DNA of 31,808 bases from positions 1 through 31,808 of IMG/VR virus record IMGVR_UViG_3300042288_001736; one strand, 5' to 3'. A model generated the notes under the pieces. It was not told the origin of the DNA and searched no databases. It worked only from the letters and a program-made list of their open reading frames with translations. This document shows, in pieces, positions 15,662 to 22,718 of the stretch. A program made the position numbers and the translations under genes. Source of the DNA: a virus. Position 1 is the first letter of the stretch. Each line of letters opens with the position of its first letter.

Positions 15662-15681
15662 TTGAGTCTTAATAGACTCAA
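15662..15681. promoter_or_regulatory. Perfect 8-bp inverted repeat
   Basis: TTGAGTCTTAATAGACTCAA has two perfect 8-base arms around TAAT. Neither strand has a U-tract after it, so it is not a classic terminator. It lies in the 119-base gap between the recombinase remnant and the end of the 506-residue gene. It could be a transcript-end stabilising hairpin, an operator, or a recombinase core-like site. The gap contains nothing else I can support. Confidence 0.35.
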
Positions 15682-15708
15682 CATTAGTATACATTATGTA
15701 AGTCTTCC

Positions 15709-17229
15709 TTAAAGCATTGTAAAGTTATTGATCGTGATCTTATCTGTTGCAATATTAAATATTTTTTGCAGCATTGGATAAATCATTGGTGATTGACAAT
15801 TATACGGAGGAACATCCATGACTGCCAATGCGCGTTTAGTTTCTTGCAATGTGCGTGCCTTTGTTAATTCTTCTTCTGTTTGTTTGACTAATCTTTGTTC
15901 CCACTTGACCATACCATCTGGCCCTACAGGGAAATCAGATGGTTCGGGAGGAAACACTCGATCTCTAAACCTAAGTGCATAAATGTGTTTGCAGTATCGA
16001 AGCTCATCTAAAAGTGGCGTCCAGTTATCACTGATTGTCAGAATAATATCTTGCGGAACAACACTTGAATCCGTCTCAAATATTGCAGAGCTGTAGTCGT
16101 CGTATCCAGGCATACCTTCTGCCTGTGAACCAACAGTAGCAATATTACTTGTACTTCTTGTGTAGATCATACCAAAGTCTCGATACACTCCAGGGTTATC
16201 ACGCGTTGCTTTTGTATCTGTATTCGATTCACTTACGGTGTAATCCAACTCAAAACCCTGTGGCGCATACGTTTCAAGTACTCTGTTGACATCAGGTCGT
16301 GTCATCGCCCTGTTATCAAGCTTCCCATCAGTTCTAATCTCTTCAAATCGACCAGGCTTAACTGAAGCCCTGGAGCTTCGAGGAAATTGACGTTGATTAT
16401 TTTTTCCGCCATTCGAAATAAAAGAGTAATCTCGATGTGTAAAGTCTTGGCAGGTACATGAATATCTAGACCCTGTCACCAGGTACCTACCAACTTCAAA
16501 CCCCTGTGGTGACGGTGTGGTAAATATTGCATCAGGAGTGACATATACGGAACCTGCTTTTTTGAATGTAAGTACTCCTGTGTTTTGGTTTATGTTGACA
16601 ACAACTGCCTGGACATAACCATAGCGTCTTTGATTCGCAGGGTTGATCGTCTCTTTATCAATAAGAGGACCACCGTCAACAACAATACGATCTTCAAATA
16701 TTTCTGTATTAGCAGGCTTTAATCCGTTGGGTTGACCAGTAACAGTAATGTAAAACGGAGGTGGCAGTGGATTAGATGGGCTCCAGGATCCAGCTAACTT
16801 CACATACCAAAAGTTTGCATCTTCTGTAACAGATTCAACAAACAGTTTTTGGCTACTGACTGTATCTTGTACAGAGTCGGTACGAAAAGATCCTGCATAG
16901 CGCCAAATGGCCCAATGCATACCAAACTCTTTGTTGGTTGTAGGAAAACCTACGAATGCACCAGAGATTGTGACGGGTGGGTTACCAGAAGTGGTTGTAT
17001 TAGGAACTGTGTAAGAGAAAGGGAACGTGTACTCACCGTTATAAGTAAGAGACGTTGCCAGTTCGTAACCCCTTCTCCACCTGGCCCAGGCTGATTCCCT
17101 ATTTGCAGAGTAGATCGAATCAGGGACGCTACCCCTAGAAAACTCTGTGGTAATTGGTTTAATTTTATTCGGCGTTAAAGATTTAACTTCTTGGAAGTTA
17201 CCAAAGTTACTTCCAATTTTTTTAGCCAT
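15709..17229 (-). CDS. Putative virion structural protein, 506 residues
   Basis: A soluble, beta-rich protein with Pro/Gly-rich stretches (AGSWSPSNPLPPPFYITVTG) and no membrane segment. Near residue 258, YSCTCQDFTHRDYSF is reminiscent of the first half of a SWIM-type zinc site (CxC...), without an obvious second half. The C-terminal part is helical and charged (VKQTEEELTKARTLQETKRA). It follows the 260-residue gene by two bases in a run of virion genes, so a tail or connector role is likely. The exact function is unknown. Confidence 0.6.
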   Translation of the reverse strand: MAKKIGSNFGNFQEVKSLTPNKIKPITTEFSRGSVPDSIYSANRESAWARWRRGYELATSLTYNGEYTFPFSYTVPNTTTSGNPPVTISGAFVGFPTTNKEFGMHWAIWRYAGSFRTDSVQDTVSSQKLFVESVTEDANFWYVKLAGSWSPSNPLPPPFYITVTGQPNGLKPANTEIFEDRIVVDGGPLIDKETINPANQRRYGYVQAVVVNINQNTGVLTFKKAGSVYVTPDAIFTTPSPQGFEVGRYLVTGSRYSCTCQDFTHRDYSFISNGGKNNQRQFPRSSRASVKPGRFEEIRTDGKLDNRAMTRPDVNRVLETYAPQGFELDYTVSESNTDTKATRDNPGVYRDFGMIYTRSTSNIATVGSQAEGMPGYDDYSSAIFETDSSVVPQDIILTISDNWTPLLDELRYCKHIYALRFRDRVFPPEPSDFPVGPDGMVKWEQRLVKQTEEELTKARTLQETKRALAVMDVPPYNCQSPMIYPMLQKIFNIATDKITINNFTML

Positions 17230-17231
17230 CT

Positions 17232-18014
17232 TTAGAAGAAACCACCTTGAGCAACGATGTGAGCACCGGGGGTATAACCAGAGATGTTGGGACCGTCCGG
17301 GAAGACGCCTACGTAAAGCCTGTCGCCCCGTTCCAGGTACACACCCTTGTTACGAAGTGGAGCGGTCTCCCCGAGCCCTGTAGTGTTGCCTGCGGACATT
17401 GCTGGGGTGGCAATAATCGGCATTACATCAGAACAATCAACATCTTGTGCATTACCTGGGACAGTTTTAGCAAACACAACCTTGTAATCACCAGAAGCGG
17501 GAACTGGCTGGGTTGTACCACGGGTGTGGTAAAACACAAAGGTTACTGCTGGTTGATTACCGTAATTAACACCGTTGTAAGTGAAACCATTAACCAATCC
17601 ACCTGAGTAGTGAAGAGCTGTATTTACCCCTGTAAGAGTGGCTGCGCCAGTGTAAGTGTAATAACCAACCCCACTTCCAGCGCCACTACCAGTGAGTATA
17701 CCTGTAGCAGTAATATTAACGATTTGTCCACTTACAAAAGAAACAATAGTACCAGAAGTAGAAGCACTTACCGTGTAATCAGGGTCACGGTAGAAATCAT
17801 TACGGATAATTTTAACCGAGTCAACGATGCCACCACTGTTATTATCTTCGCTAAGCGTGGCGTCCATGTCCACAAGAATTGCCGGGACCTGACCACCCTG
17901 CACAAAGAGAGTGTTTGCAGTTGCGTTACCAACAATCTGAGTAGTGACGCGTACCGAATCATAAAGAGGACGGTCTACAAAAACGGGCTGCTTATTTGAG
18001 GAACTCGAGGACAT
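17232..18014 (-). CDS. Putative virion structural protein, 260 residues
   Basis: A Ser/Thr/Gly-rich, beta-strand-rich sequence (TVSASTSGTIVSFVSGQIVN, then ILTGSGAGSGVGYYTYTG) that ends in a compact domain (YLERGDRLYVGVFPDGPNIS). It has no helix bundle, membrane segment or enzyme motif. The composition resembles tail, decoration or fibre proteins. It is co-oriented and nearly contiguous with the 506-residue gene. Family not recognised. Confidence 0.6.
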   Translation of the reverse strand: MSSSSSNKQPVFVDRPLYDSVRVTTQIVGNATANTLFVQGGQVPAILVDMDATLSEDNNSGGIVDSVKIIRNDFYRDPDYTVSASTSGTIVSFVSGQIVNITATGILTGSGAGSGVGYYTYTGAATLTGVNTALHYSGGLVNGFTYNGVNYGNQPAVTFVFYHTRGTTQPVPASGDYKVVFAKTVPGNAQDVDCSDVMPIIATPAMSAGNTTGLGETAPLRNKGVYLERGDRLYVGVFPDGPNISGYTPGAHIVAQGGFF

Positions 18015-18051
18015 TTACTTACTCAAACTTTTATTTTCAATTATAAACGAA

Positions 18052-18315
18052 TTAAGCACCCATGTAAGATCTTAAGTTGCCAAAAGGTGTGTCTGGTAAT
18101 TTAGGCATTAAAGCTTCTGGATTATTTTGCAAAGCTAAAAAAGTTTGAAACGAAGTTCCGTCCTCATCTTCTTTCCTTGGTTGAAACTTCCAGCGTTTAC
18201 GATTGACATAATCTGTTCGCAACTGTGGATAAAGCTGATAATCACTTAAACCAGCAGAGTAAATATCTCCGGGCAAGTAATCGTTACTATCAATGTATTC
18301 AGAAAATCTAGACAT
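18052..18315 (-). CDS. Hypothetical protein, 87 residues
   Basis: It starts MSRFSEYIDSNDYLPGDIYS, with the ATG overlapping the upstream TGA in a TGATG junction. The product is rich in Tyr, Asp and Arg and has no hydrophobic segment. It is probably a small virion component because it sits in the middle of the structural run. No recognised domain. Confidence 0.6.
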   Translation of the reverse strand: MSRFSEYIDSNDYLPGDIYSAGLSDYQLYPQLRTDYVNRKRWKFQPRKEDEDGTSFQTFLALQNNPEALMPKLPDTPFGNLRSYMGA

Positions 18316-19055
18316 CAAACTTCTTCCTCTTCCATTAAACGGCTTGCAAAAGTTTGGAGATAAGATTGTGGATCAGGAATACTATTTAAAATTTCGTCGT
18401 AACCAGGGAGGGAGCTTTGTGGACGAAACATAGTACCAAGTCCTGTATTTTTAATCAAGTTTAAAATGCTGGCACCAAGCCCATTTCCTTGTTCCCTGGG
18501 TGTTGCTGTTGCAGTAGTAGGGGGGAGCGTTGGGGCAGGTGGAGTTCCAGCGTTCCACCACTCCTTAGTAGGTGCTCTTTTTGTTTCGTTAAAAAAAGTG
18601 TTTTCACTTAAATCAGGAGTTGCTCCGAGTTGTTTTAATTTTTGTGGAGTTACAAACTGACGTTGACCCTGTATAATCGTAGGAATTAAATTCGTATCGT
18701 ATTTAAGAAGATTGCCAGTTTTTTGTAAATACTTTGTACTACGAAAATCTGTTACGCCGCCAAGTTGTTTAGCATAATTAAACAATTCTTGTTGTCCTTC
18801 GGGAGATGAATAATATTGACGAGCTTTTTCAATTGCCGGATTTTTAGGATTAAAACCACCCTTTCGCAAAACAGCATATTGATTAGGATTTAACCAACTA
18901 CCAGAAGATCCAAATTGAGGATTATGAACCCGATTAAGCATGGACGCCAGGGTGCCAGGCTTTACTCCCCTTTTAGGATCGCCCGACTCTCGAGATCCAA
19001 CATCAAGCAGTTTATTAAAAAACGCTGGAGAGGTACCAAAAAATTGAGGTGCCAT
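18315..19055 (-). CDS. Virion protein with possible SleB-like hydrolase domain, 246 residues
   Basis: Residues about 18-75 (SRESGDPKRGVKPGTLASML, NRVHNPQFG, LNPNQYAVLRKGGF) resemble the SleB/CwlJ cell-wall hydrolase pattern, ExxGEpxxGxxAVAxVxxNRV...(Q)F, with a Glu in the catalytic position. The rest is unlike it: a Pro/Thr-rich linker near residue 175 and an acidic end (RLMEEEEV). If real, it would be a virion-borne peptidoglycan hydrolase that helps DNA entry. The match is by eye and weak. An AAGGA-like site precedes the ATG, in the end of the 38-residue gene. Confidence 0.5.
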   Translation of the reverse strand: MAPQFFGTSPAFFNKLLDVGSRESGDPKRGVKPGTLASMLNRVHNPQFGSSGSWLNPNQYAVLRKGGFNPKNPAIEKARQYYSSPEGQQELFNYAKQLGGVTDFRSTKYLQKTGNLLKYDTNLIPTIIQGQRQFVTPQKLKQLGATPDLSENTFFNETKRAPTKEWWNAGTPPAPTLPPTTATATPREQGNGLGASILNLIKNTGLGTMFRPQSSLPGYDEILNSIPDPQSYLQTFASRLMEEEEV

Positions 19056-19068
19056 TGTAATTGTTTCC

Positions 19069-19185
19069 TTATTCTCCTACCCAATTTGAATCTGCCTTGA
19101 GACCGGGGACAAATACTGCTTGTAGAGCTACGATTAAACTCAGTTTCGCAGTAAGGCGACGGACAAAATTACGGCAGAGAATCAT
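19069..19185 (-). CDS. 38-residue peptide with a signal-like hydrophobic segment
   Basis: It starts MILCRNFVRRLTAKLSLIVA and continues LQAVFVPGLKADSNWVGE. A basic N-terminus (RRLTAK) is followed by about 14 hydrophobic residues and a polar end, with LKADS as a possible cleavage site. It could be an exported micro-protein, a mini-holin or a spanin-like factor. Its ATG overlaps the last stop of the interrupted extension upstream (TAATG), and it ends 13 bases before the next ATG. No ribosome-binding site is evident. Confidence 0.45.
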   Translation of the reverse strand: MILCRNFVRRLTAKLSLIVALQAVFVPGLKADSNWVGE

Positions 19186-19289
19186 TAGGATAAAGCAGCT
19201 ACACTGGCCCCCAGCGACTAAAAGTCTTGTGTCCAGTTGGTGGTCTTACCCACAGGTGTGGTGCCAAGTAACCCTAGTTTATCAAAGGG
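19185..19289 (-). other. Stop-interrupted in-frame extension of the upstream gene
   Basis: After the TAA of the 270-residue gene the same frame reads PFDKLGLLGTTPVGKTTNWT then QDF, an amber TAG at 19220-19218, and SLGASVAALS before a final TAA. The text looks protein-like, and its last stop forms a TAATG junction with the next gene, as real gene ends here do. It may be the former C-terminus of the upstream gene lost through nonsense mutations, or a stop-readthrough tail. The rest of the gap to 19056 holds the 38-residue gene. Confidence 0.4.
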
Positions 19290-20102
19290 TTATTTTATGC
19301 GGCTTTCAAACGCCTTCTTAAGAAGCGCAAGCTGAGTTTGACTGCGCTCTTCCTGACTCAAGAACTTGCGTGGATCGGTGAACATCTCTGTTGCACCAGG
19401 GATTGGGGTGGATTTAGCAAAGACTTCAGAAGCACCGAATTGAGGAACTGTTGGAGTTGGACTACCAGTAAGCGGAGTCTGGGTTTGGAAACCAGCCATT
19501 GCCCCTGGTACTTGATTCATTTTGTTGGCATACTGCATGTCACCAGTCTGTGCTTGGAATTGTCCCAGTGGACTTTGGGACATAACAGCAGAGGTGGCTT
19601 GTGTGTACCCAAGCTGACCTGGCTTTAGTTTCTGTGCTAACTGCGGGTTTGTAGTGGCCCAGATCTCAAGACCAATCTTTTCTTTATCTTCTGGACTAGC
19701 AGTGTTATATGCTTTTGTTAATTCAGCAACACGATACTTTTTAAACAGAGGATCTTGCTCTGTCATTTGAGCAACGCGGGAACGTTCTTGAGCTTGAGCA
19801 CGTTCTGCTGGTGTGTCCACTGATGCAAAGGTGTTAGCCTGTTGACCCGGAAATCCCGCTCCTGGACGAAAAGCTTCAGCCGCTGCGCCTGCAGCCGCTT
19901 CGGTTCTAGCGTACTCAGGCGGTAAATTACTAATTCGTGAAGATGGACGAGTTGGTAAAGTTGGGCCGCCATAGGCTGGTGTATATCCTTTATTAGGTAA
20001 CAAACCCGCTTTTCGAAATGTAGTACCGAGTGCAAAAGAGGTTTTTAATAAAGGATCCAACAAATAAGTTTGCGGACTAGTCAGCAAGGATAAAGGATTC
20101 AT
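19290..20102 (-). CDS. Putative virion protein, 270 residues
   Basis: The start (MNPLSLLTSPQTYLLDPLLK) forms a TAATG junction with the upstream gene. The sequence is rich in Pro, Gln, Ala and Thr, with a helical Ala-rich part near residues 60-115 (ARTEAAAGAAAEAF) and a charged C-terminal helix. No enzyme motif or membrane segment is visible. It resembles small tail-chaperone or internal virion proteins by composition only. The same frame continues past its stop (19185-19289), so it may have been truncated. Confidence 0.6.
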   Translation of the reverse strand: MNPLSLLTSPQTYLLDPLLKTSFALGTTFRKAGLLPNKGYTPAYGGPTLPTRPSSRISNLPPEYARTEAAAGAAAEAFRPGAGFPGQQANTFASVDTPAERAQAQERSRVAQMTEQDPLFKKYRVAELTKAYNTASPEDKEKIGLEIWATTNPQLAQKLKPGQLGYTQATSAVMSQSPLGQFQAQTGDMQYANKMNQVPGAMAGFQTQTPLTGSPTPTVPQFGASEVFAKSTPIPGATEMFTDPRKFLSQEERSQTQLALLKKAFESRIK

Positions 20103-20563
20103 TACCGATAATTCTCTGCTAAGAAAATATTAGAGCCAACAGATACGTCAGCAGGTCCAGGCATGGCCTGAATAAATTCAGCACCTGAGCGTTCGTAACG
20201 ATAACGAGCCTGGAAAGGATCCTTGTAGTTAGGAACGTAAAGAATGTGGGCAAGTCGATTTGTCTCATAAAGATAAATCTCGTCCCACGTTTTTAATGCT
20301 TCCTTGGCATTACTAGATCGGATGGTACGATCTACGTCACCAGCAATGTTCTCAACTCTGGTTGAAGGTGTGGTTGCAACCTCAGTTTTCTTTTCAGCCG
20401 TATCGCAACGGTCGATCTGAATGATAATTTTACTGTAAAAATATGAATCAGGTACCGTGTTCATAGCTTCTTCCAAACGGGCATAGTCACCTGCTGGAAC
20501 AGAAACCACATAGTAACCTAGGTGATACCTGACTCTACTTTTATCAAAGTCACTGAGTTTCAC
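20102..20563 (-). CDS. Putative head-tail connector or neck protein, 153 residues
   Basis: A compact mixed alpha/beta protein (FDKSRVRYHLGYYVVSVPAG, then MNTVPDSYFYSKIIIQIDRC) with a C-terminal half (YVPNYKDPFQARYRYERSGA) that looks like an assembly domain. It lies between the capsid block and the tail-type genes, where connector or neck proteins usually lie. I recognise the style from cyanophage structural runs but cannot name the family. The connector role is inferred from position and size. Confidence 0.55.
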   Translation of the reverse strand: MKLSDFDKSRVRYHLGYYVVSVPAGDYARLEEAMNTVPDSYFYSKIIIQIDRCDTAEKKTEVATTPSTRVENIAGDVDRTIRSSNAKEALKTWDEIYLYETNRLAHILYVPNYKDPFQARYRYERSGAEFIQAMPGPADVSVGSNIFLAENYR

Positions 20564-20602
20564 AAACTACATCCATTTACTTAACATTATAAATTCAAAC
20601 AA

Positions 20603-21352
20603 TCAAGCAACCATTTGCATTGCTTGTTCTGGAGAAATGTAGCCAGCTTGGGAAAAATTGGCCAGGCTTGGCATTTCTTGTTTACGTTGTAAAGCTTGCT
20701 CCAATGCACGCGACACAAGCATGTCTTTCAACGTTGGTTGTTTACCAACACCAAGAGCTTCTAGTAATTTATTAACACTATCTTCATTATTTGTTTGTGT
20801 GTCACCAGGGAGTTGTGGAGCTTCTGGCGCAGCACCTAAAACGTTTACATCGCCTGCTTCTGGTCTATCAATATTACCGTGACCAACACGAGCAATAACT
20901 TTTCCACTGGGGTCTAAAGACTCAGAAAAATAACCATATCCTCCACCAGATCCCCTGCGTACTTTCCCACCTGCAACAGCAGGAATATAAATAGAGGCGT
21001 CTTCTACAGCTCCTTTATCAAATCTACTTTTTCCTTTAAAAGGAACATAGTAATCAAAAGATTGCCAACCAGGATGCCGACTATGACTATGTGCACCTGC
21101 AGCGCGTTCTAATAAATCTATTTTTTCATCAAGTTCTGCACTAGGATTCCAGCGGCGACCTGAAACCGCTGGATTAGAAAATTCAATTTCTCTACCAATT
21201 GTTTGTTTTTGACGCGCTAAAGCATCAAACATTTTTACTCTTTCAGCAACTGGTAAAGAAGCTAATAGCTTTAAATCAATGTGATATTCAGTACCAGCTC
21301 CTCCTTTACCTTTTGGAGCCGTAAAGCCAGAACGTTCTGTTAAATATGACAT
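20603..21352 (-). CDS. Virion protein with possible degenerate M23-like domain, 249 residues
   Basis: Residues about 88-160 contain SRHPGWQSFDYYVPF, VAGGKVRRGSGGGYGYFSES and DPSGKVIARVGHGN. These resemble the LytM/M23 metallopeptidase layout: HxxxD, a glycine-rich (G)GYGN strand, and a closing (A/G)H-x-(N/H). The spacing and residues are imperfect, so a zinc-binding fold that has lost activity, or chance, is possible. The C-terminus (YISPEQAMQMVA) and N-terminus are not part of the domain. It is the first gene after the terminator at 21379-21403. Confidence 0.5.
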   Translation of the reverse strand: MSYLTERSGFTAPKGKGGAGTEYHIDLKLLASLPVAERVKMFDALARQKQTIGREIEFSNPAVSGRRWNPSAELDEKIDLLERAAGAHSHSRHPGWQSFDYYVPFKGKSRFDKGAVEDASIYIPAVAGGKVRRGSGGGYGYFSESLDPSGKVIARVGHGNIDRPEAGDVNVLGAAPEAPQLPGDTQTNNEDSVNKLLEALGVGKQPTLKDMLVSRALEQALQRKQEMPSLANFSQAGYISPEQAMQMVA

Positions 21353-21378
21353 TATTCTTTTCTTTTTATTTTAAAACT

Positions 21379-21403
21379 AAAAAACCCCTGATTACTCAGG
21401 GGG
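21379..21403 (-). terminator. Rho-independent terminator of the capsid unit
   Basis: On the minus strand CCCCTGA, GTAA, TCAGGGG forms a 7-bp GC-rich stem with a 4-base loop, followed directly by TTTTTT. It lies 21 bases past the stop of the helix-hairpin-helix gene and before the 249-residue gene. It therefore ends the capsid transcript on that strand. The plus strand lacks a U-tract. Confidence 0.85.
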
Positions 21404-21423
21404 CTTGTAATTGAAGATGTTAG

Positions 21424-21855
21424 TTATACACGTACCAGGTCTGCGGCGAATACAGAATCCCAATCAACTCTTTTGATTTGGCGTAACTGCTCGAGGTTGT
21501 TAAATCTTTCACCAGACAGGGACAACTGAAGGTCCTTGATTTCTCGAGCAGTCTTCAAACCAATTCCTTTGATGTGGTCTGCAATCATCTGTGCAGTAGC
21601 ACCGTTAATGTTAAGACGTGTATCAGGGGGGAAATTGCGAGGTTCTTCGTTTGCCGCTTTATCTTTCACCTGCAAAGTCTTAACTTTTTTAGTTGCAGAC
21701 TCGTCGGGTTCAAGTTCAGTTTTGTAAGCGGTGTAAAGGCGACCGTCCTGATCTTCAACCATGAACCAATCGCCTTCATCCCACTCACTAATGATTCGAA
21801 CTCGAGCACCGGTTTTTTTATGACGATGCAGGAGCAGTTCTGCGGCAACAGACAT
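21424..21855 (-). CDS. Helix-hairpin-helix DNA-binding protein, 143 residues
   Basis: The C-terminal half (RLNINGATAQMIADHIKGIG, LKTAREIKDL, then ERFNNLEQLRQIKRVDWDSV) is a ComEA-like pair of helix-hairpin-helix motifs that bind the DNA backbone without sequence preference. Residues 1-50 (HKKTGARVRIISEWDEGDWF, MVEDQDGRLYTAYKTELEP) look like a small SH3-like barrel. A charged linker joins them. It is the last gene of the capsid unit before the terminator, so it may bind packaged DNA or the portal vertex. Its ATG borders a perfect 8-bp inverted repeat. Confidence 0.8.
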   Translation of the reverse strand: MSVAAELLLHRHKKTGARVRIISEWDEGDWFMVEDQDGRLYTAYKTELEPDESATKKVKTLQVKDKAANEEPRNFPPDTRLNINGATAQMIADHIKGIGLKTAREIKDLQLSLSGERFNNLEQLRQIKRVDWDSVFAADLVRV

Positions 21856-21880
21856 AGGACCAAGAAAATACCTGGTCCTA
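21855..21880 (-). promoter_or_regulatory. Perfect 8-bp hairpin directly before an ATG
   Basis: TAGGACCA at 21855-21862 and TGGTCCTA at 21873-21880 are perfect complements with a 10-base loop. On the minus-strand mRNA the hairpin ends on the A of the helix-hairpin-helix gene's AUG, and the purine-rich AGGACCAGG is in its 5' part. It may lower translation of that gene relative to the capsid genes, or it may be a processing hairpin. Confidence 0.45.
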
Positions 21881-21887
21881 GTTTAAC

Positions 21888-22685
21888 TCAGTTACTCACA
21901 ATACGGTTGACGAGATAGGACTCGATATCGTTGTAACCAGGAGCTTCATCCGGCTGGATGTAGCAAACTTCAACCACGAAGTAACCAGTACGACCGGCAG
22001 CTTTGTCAGCGGCAGAGATGTACCAGCCAGGAGCCGTACCAGAGGTGGTGGTAGAAGCGGCGCGAGTGAAAACGCTGTAAGTAGCAGCAGCAGTGTGAGG
22101 CTTGTAGACGTTACCATCGGTAAGACCAACAGCACCGCTAACCACAGGCACAGGCACAGCAGAAACAGCAGCAGTACCAGCGGCAAAGAAGACTTCGCCT
22201 TCTTGACTACCGGAAACGGTGGACGACAGGTTGACCTGGGCCACACCTTCACCAGAAGCTGCGCTGGAAACAAGACCAGTAGCGAACGAGATCACGCGAC
22301 CAGTGGTGGTATAAACACCGGAAGCAACGCGACCATCACCCCAACCCGAAGCAACCGACATCGCAGTGCGATACACGTAGATGGGATAAGTGGAAGAACC
22401 ACTGATCACCATACCGGTGATGTCAGTACGGGTGTCGTCTTGACGATAAGGGGAAGGAACAATAACGCTACCAGAAGCAACGGCGCCATCACCAGAGGTG
22501 TTGGTAACAGCAACGTAACCGCGCTGCTGGAAGTAACGATAGCCAGGGATAGCAAGAACCGAAGTAGGGCCTGCTTCTGAACCGTCGTTAGTACCGCTGT
22601 AATCGGTATCAATATTCTTGTACCAACCGTTAAGAGGCTCTGCCCAGTTGCCGGGGTAGATTTTTTTAGACGAAAGGTAGGACAT
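21888..22685 (-). CDS. Structural protein beside the major capsid protein, 265 residues
   Basis: It starts MSYLSSKKIYPGNWAEPLNG after a strong AAAGGAG site. The sequence is rich in Ser, Thr, Gly, Ala and Val, strand-forming, with few charges (VASGSVIVPSPYRQDD, AAGTAAVSAVPVPVVSGAVG). Codon use is GC-rich, like the capsid gene upstream, consistent with very high expression. The position just downstream of the major capsid gene suggests a decoration, head-fibre or second capsid protein. Family not recognised. Confidence 0.65.
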   Translation of the reverse strand: MSYLSSKKIYPGNWAEPLNGWYKNIDTDYSGTNDGSEAGPTSVLAIPGYRYFQQRGYVAVTNTSGDGAVASGSVIVPSPYRQDDTRTDITGMVISGSSTYPIYVYRTAMSVASGWGDGRVASGVYTTTGRVISFATGLVSSAASGEGVAQVNLSSTVSGSQEGEVFFAAGTAAVSAVPVPVVSGAVGLTDGNVYKPHTAAATYSVFTRAASTTTSGTAPGWYISAADKAAGRTGYFVVEVCYIQPDEAPGYNDIESYLVNRIVSN

Positions 22686-22718
22686 TTATTTCTCCTTTGT
22701 GTATGTTTACGTTATAGA

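Noticed and set aside
17247-17999. Plus-strand open frames opposite the 260-residue structural gene
   Set aside because: Antisense shadows with unusual Cys/Ser/Arg content, no ribosome-binding site and no neighbouring plus-strand operon.
19056-19290. Search for a tRNA or a second group I intron in this gap
   Set aside because: No cloverleaf and no P, Q, R or S boxes were found; the gap is explained by the interrupted extension and the 38-residue gene.
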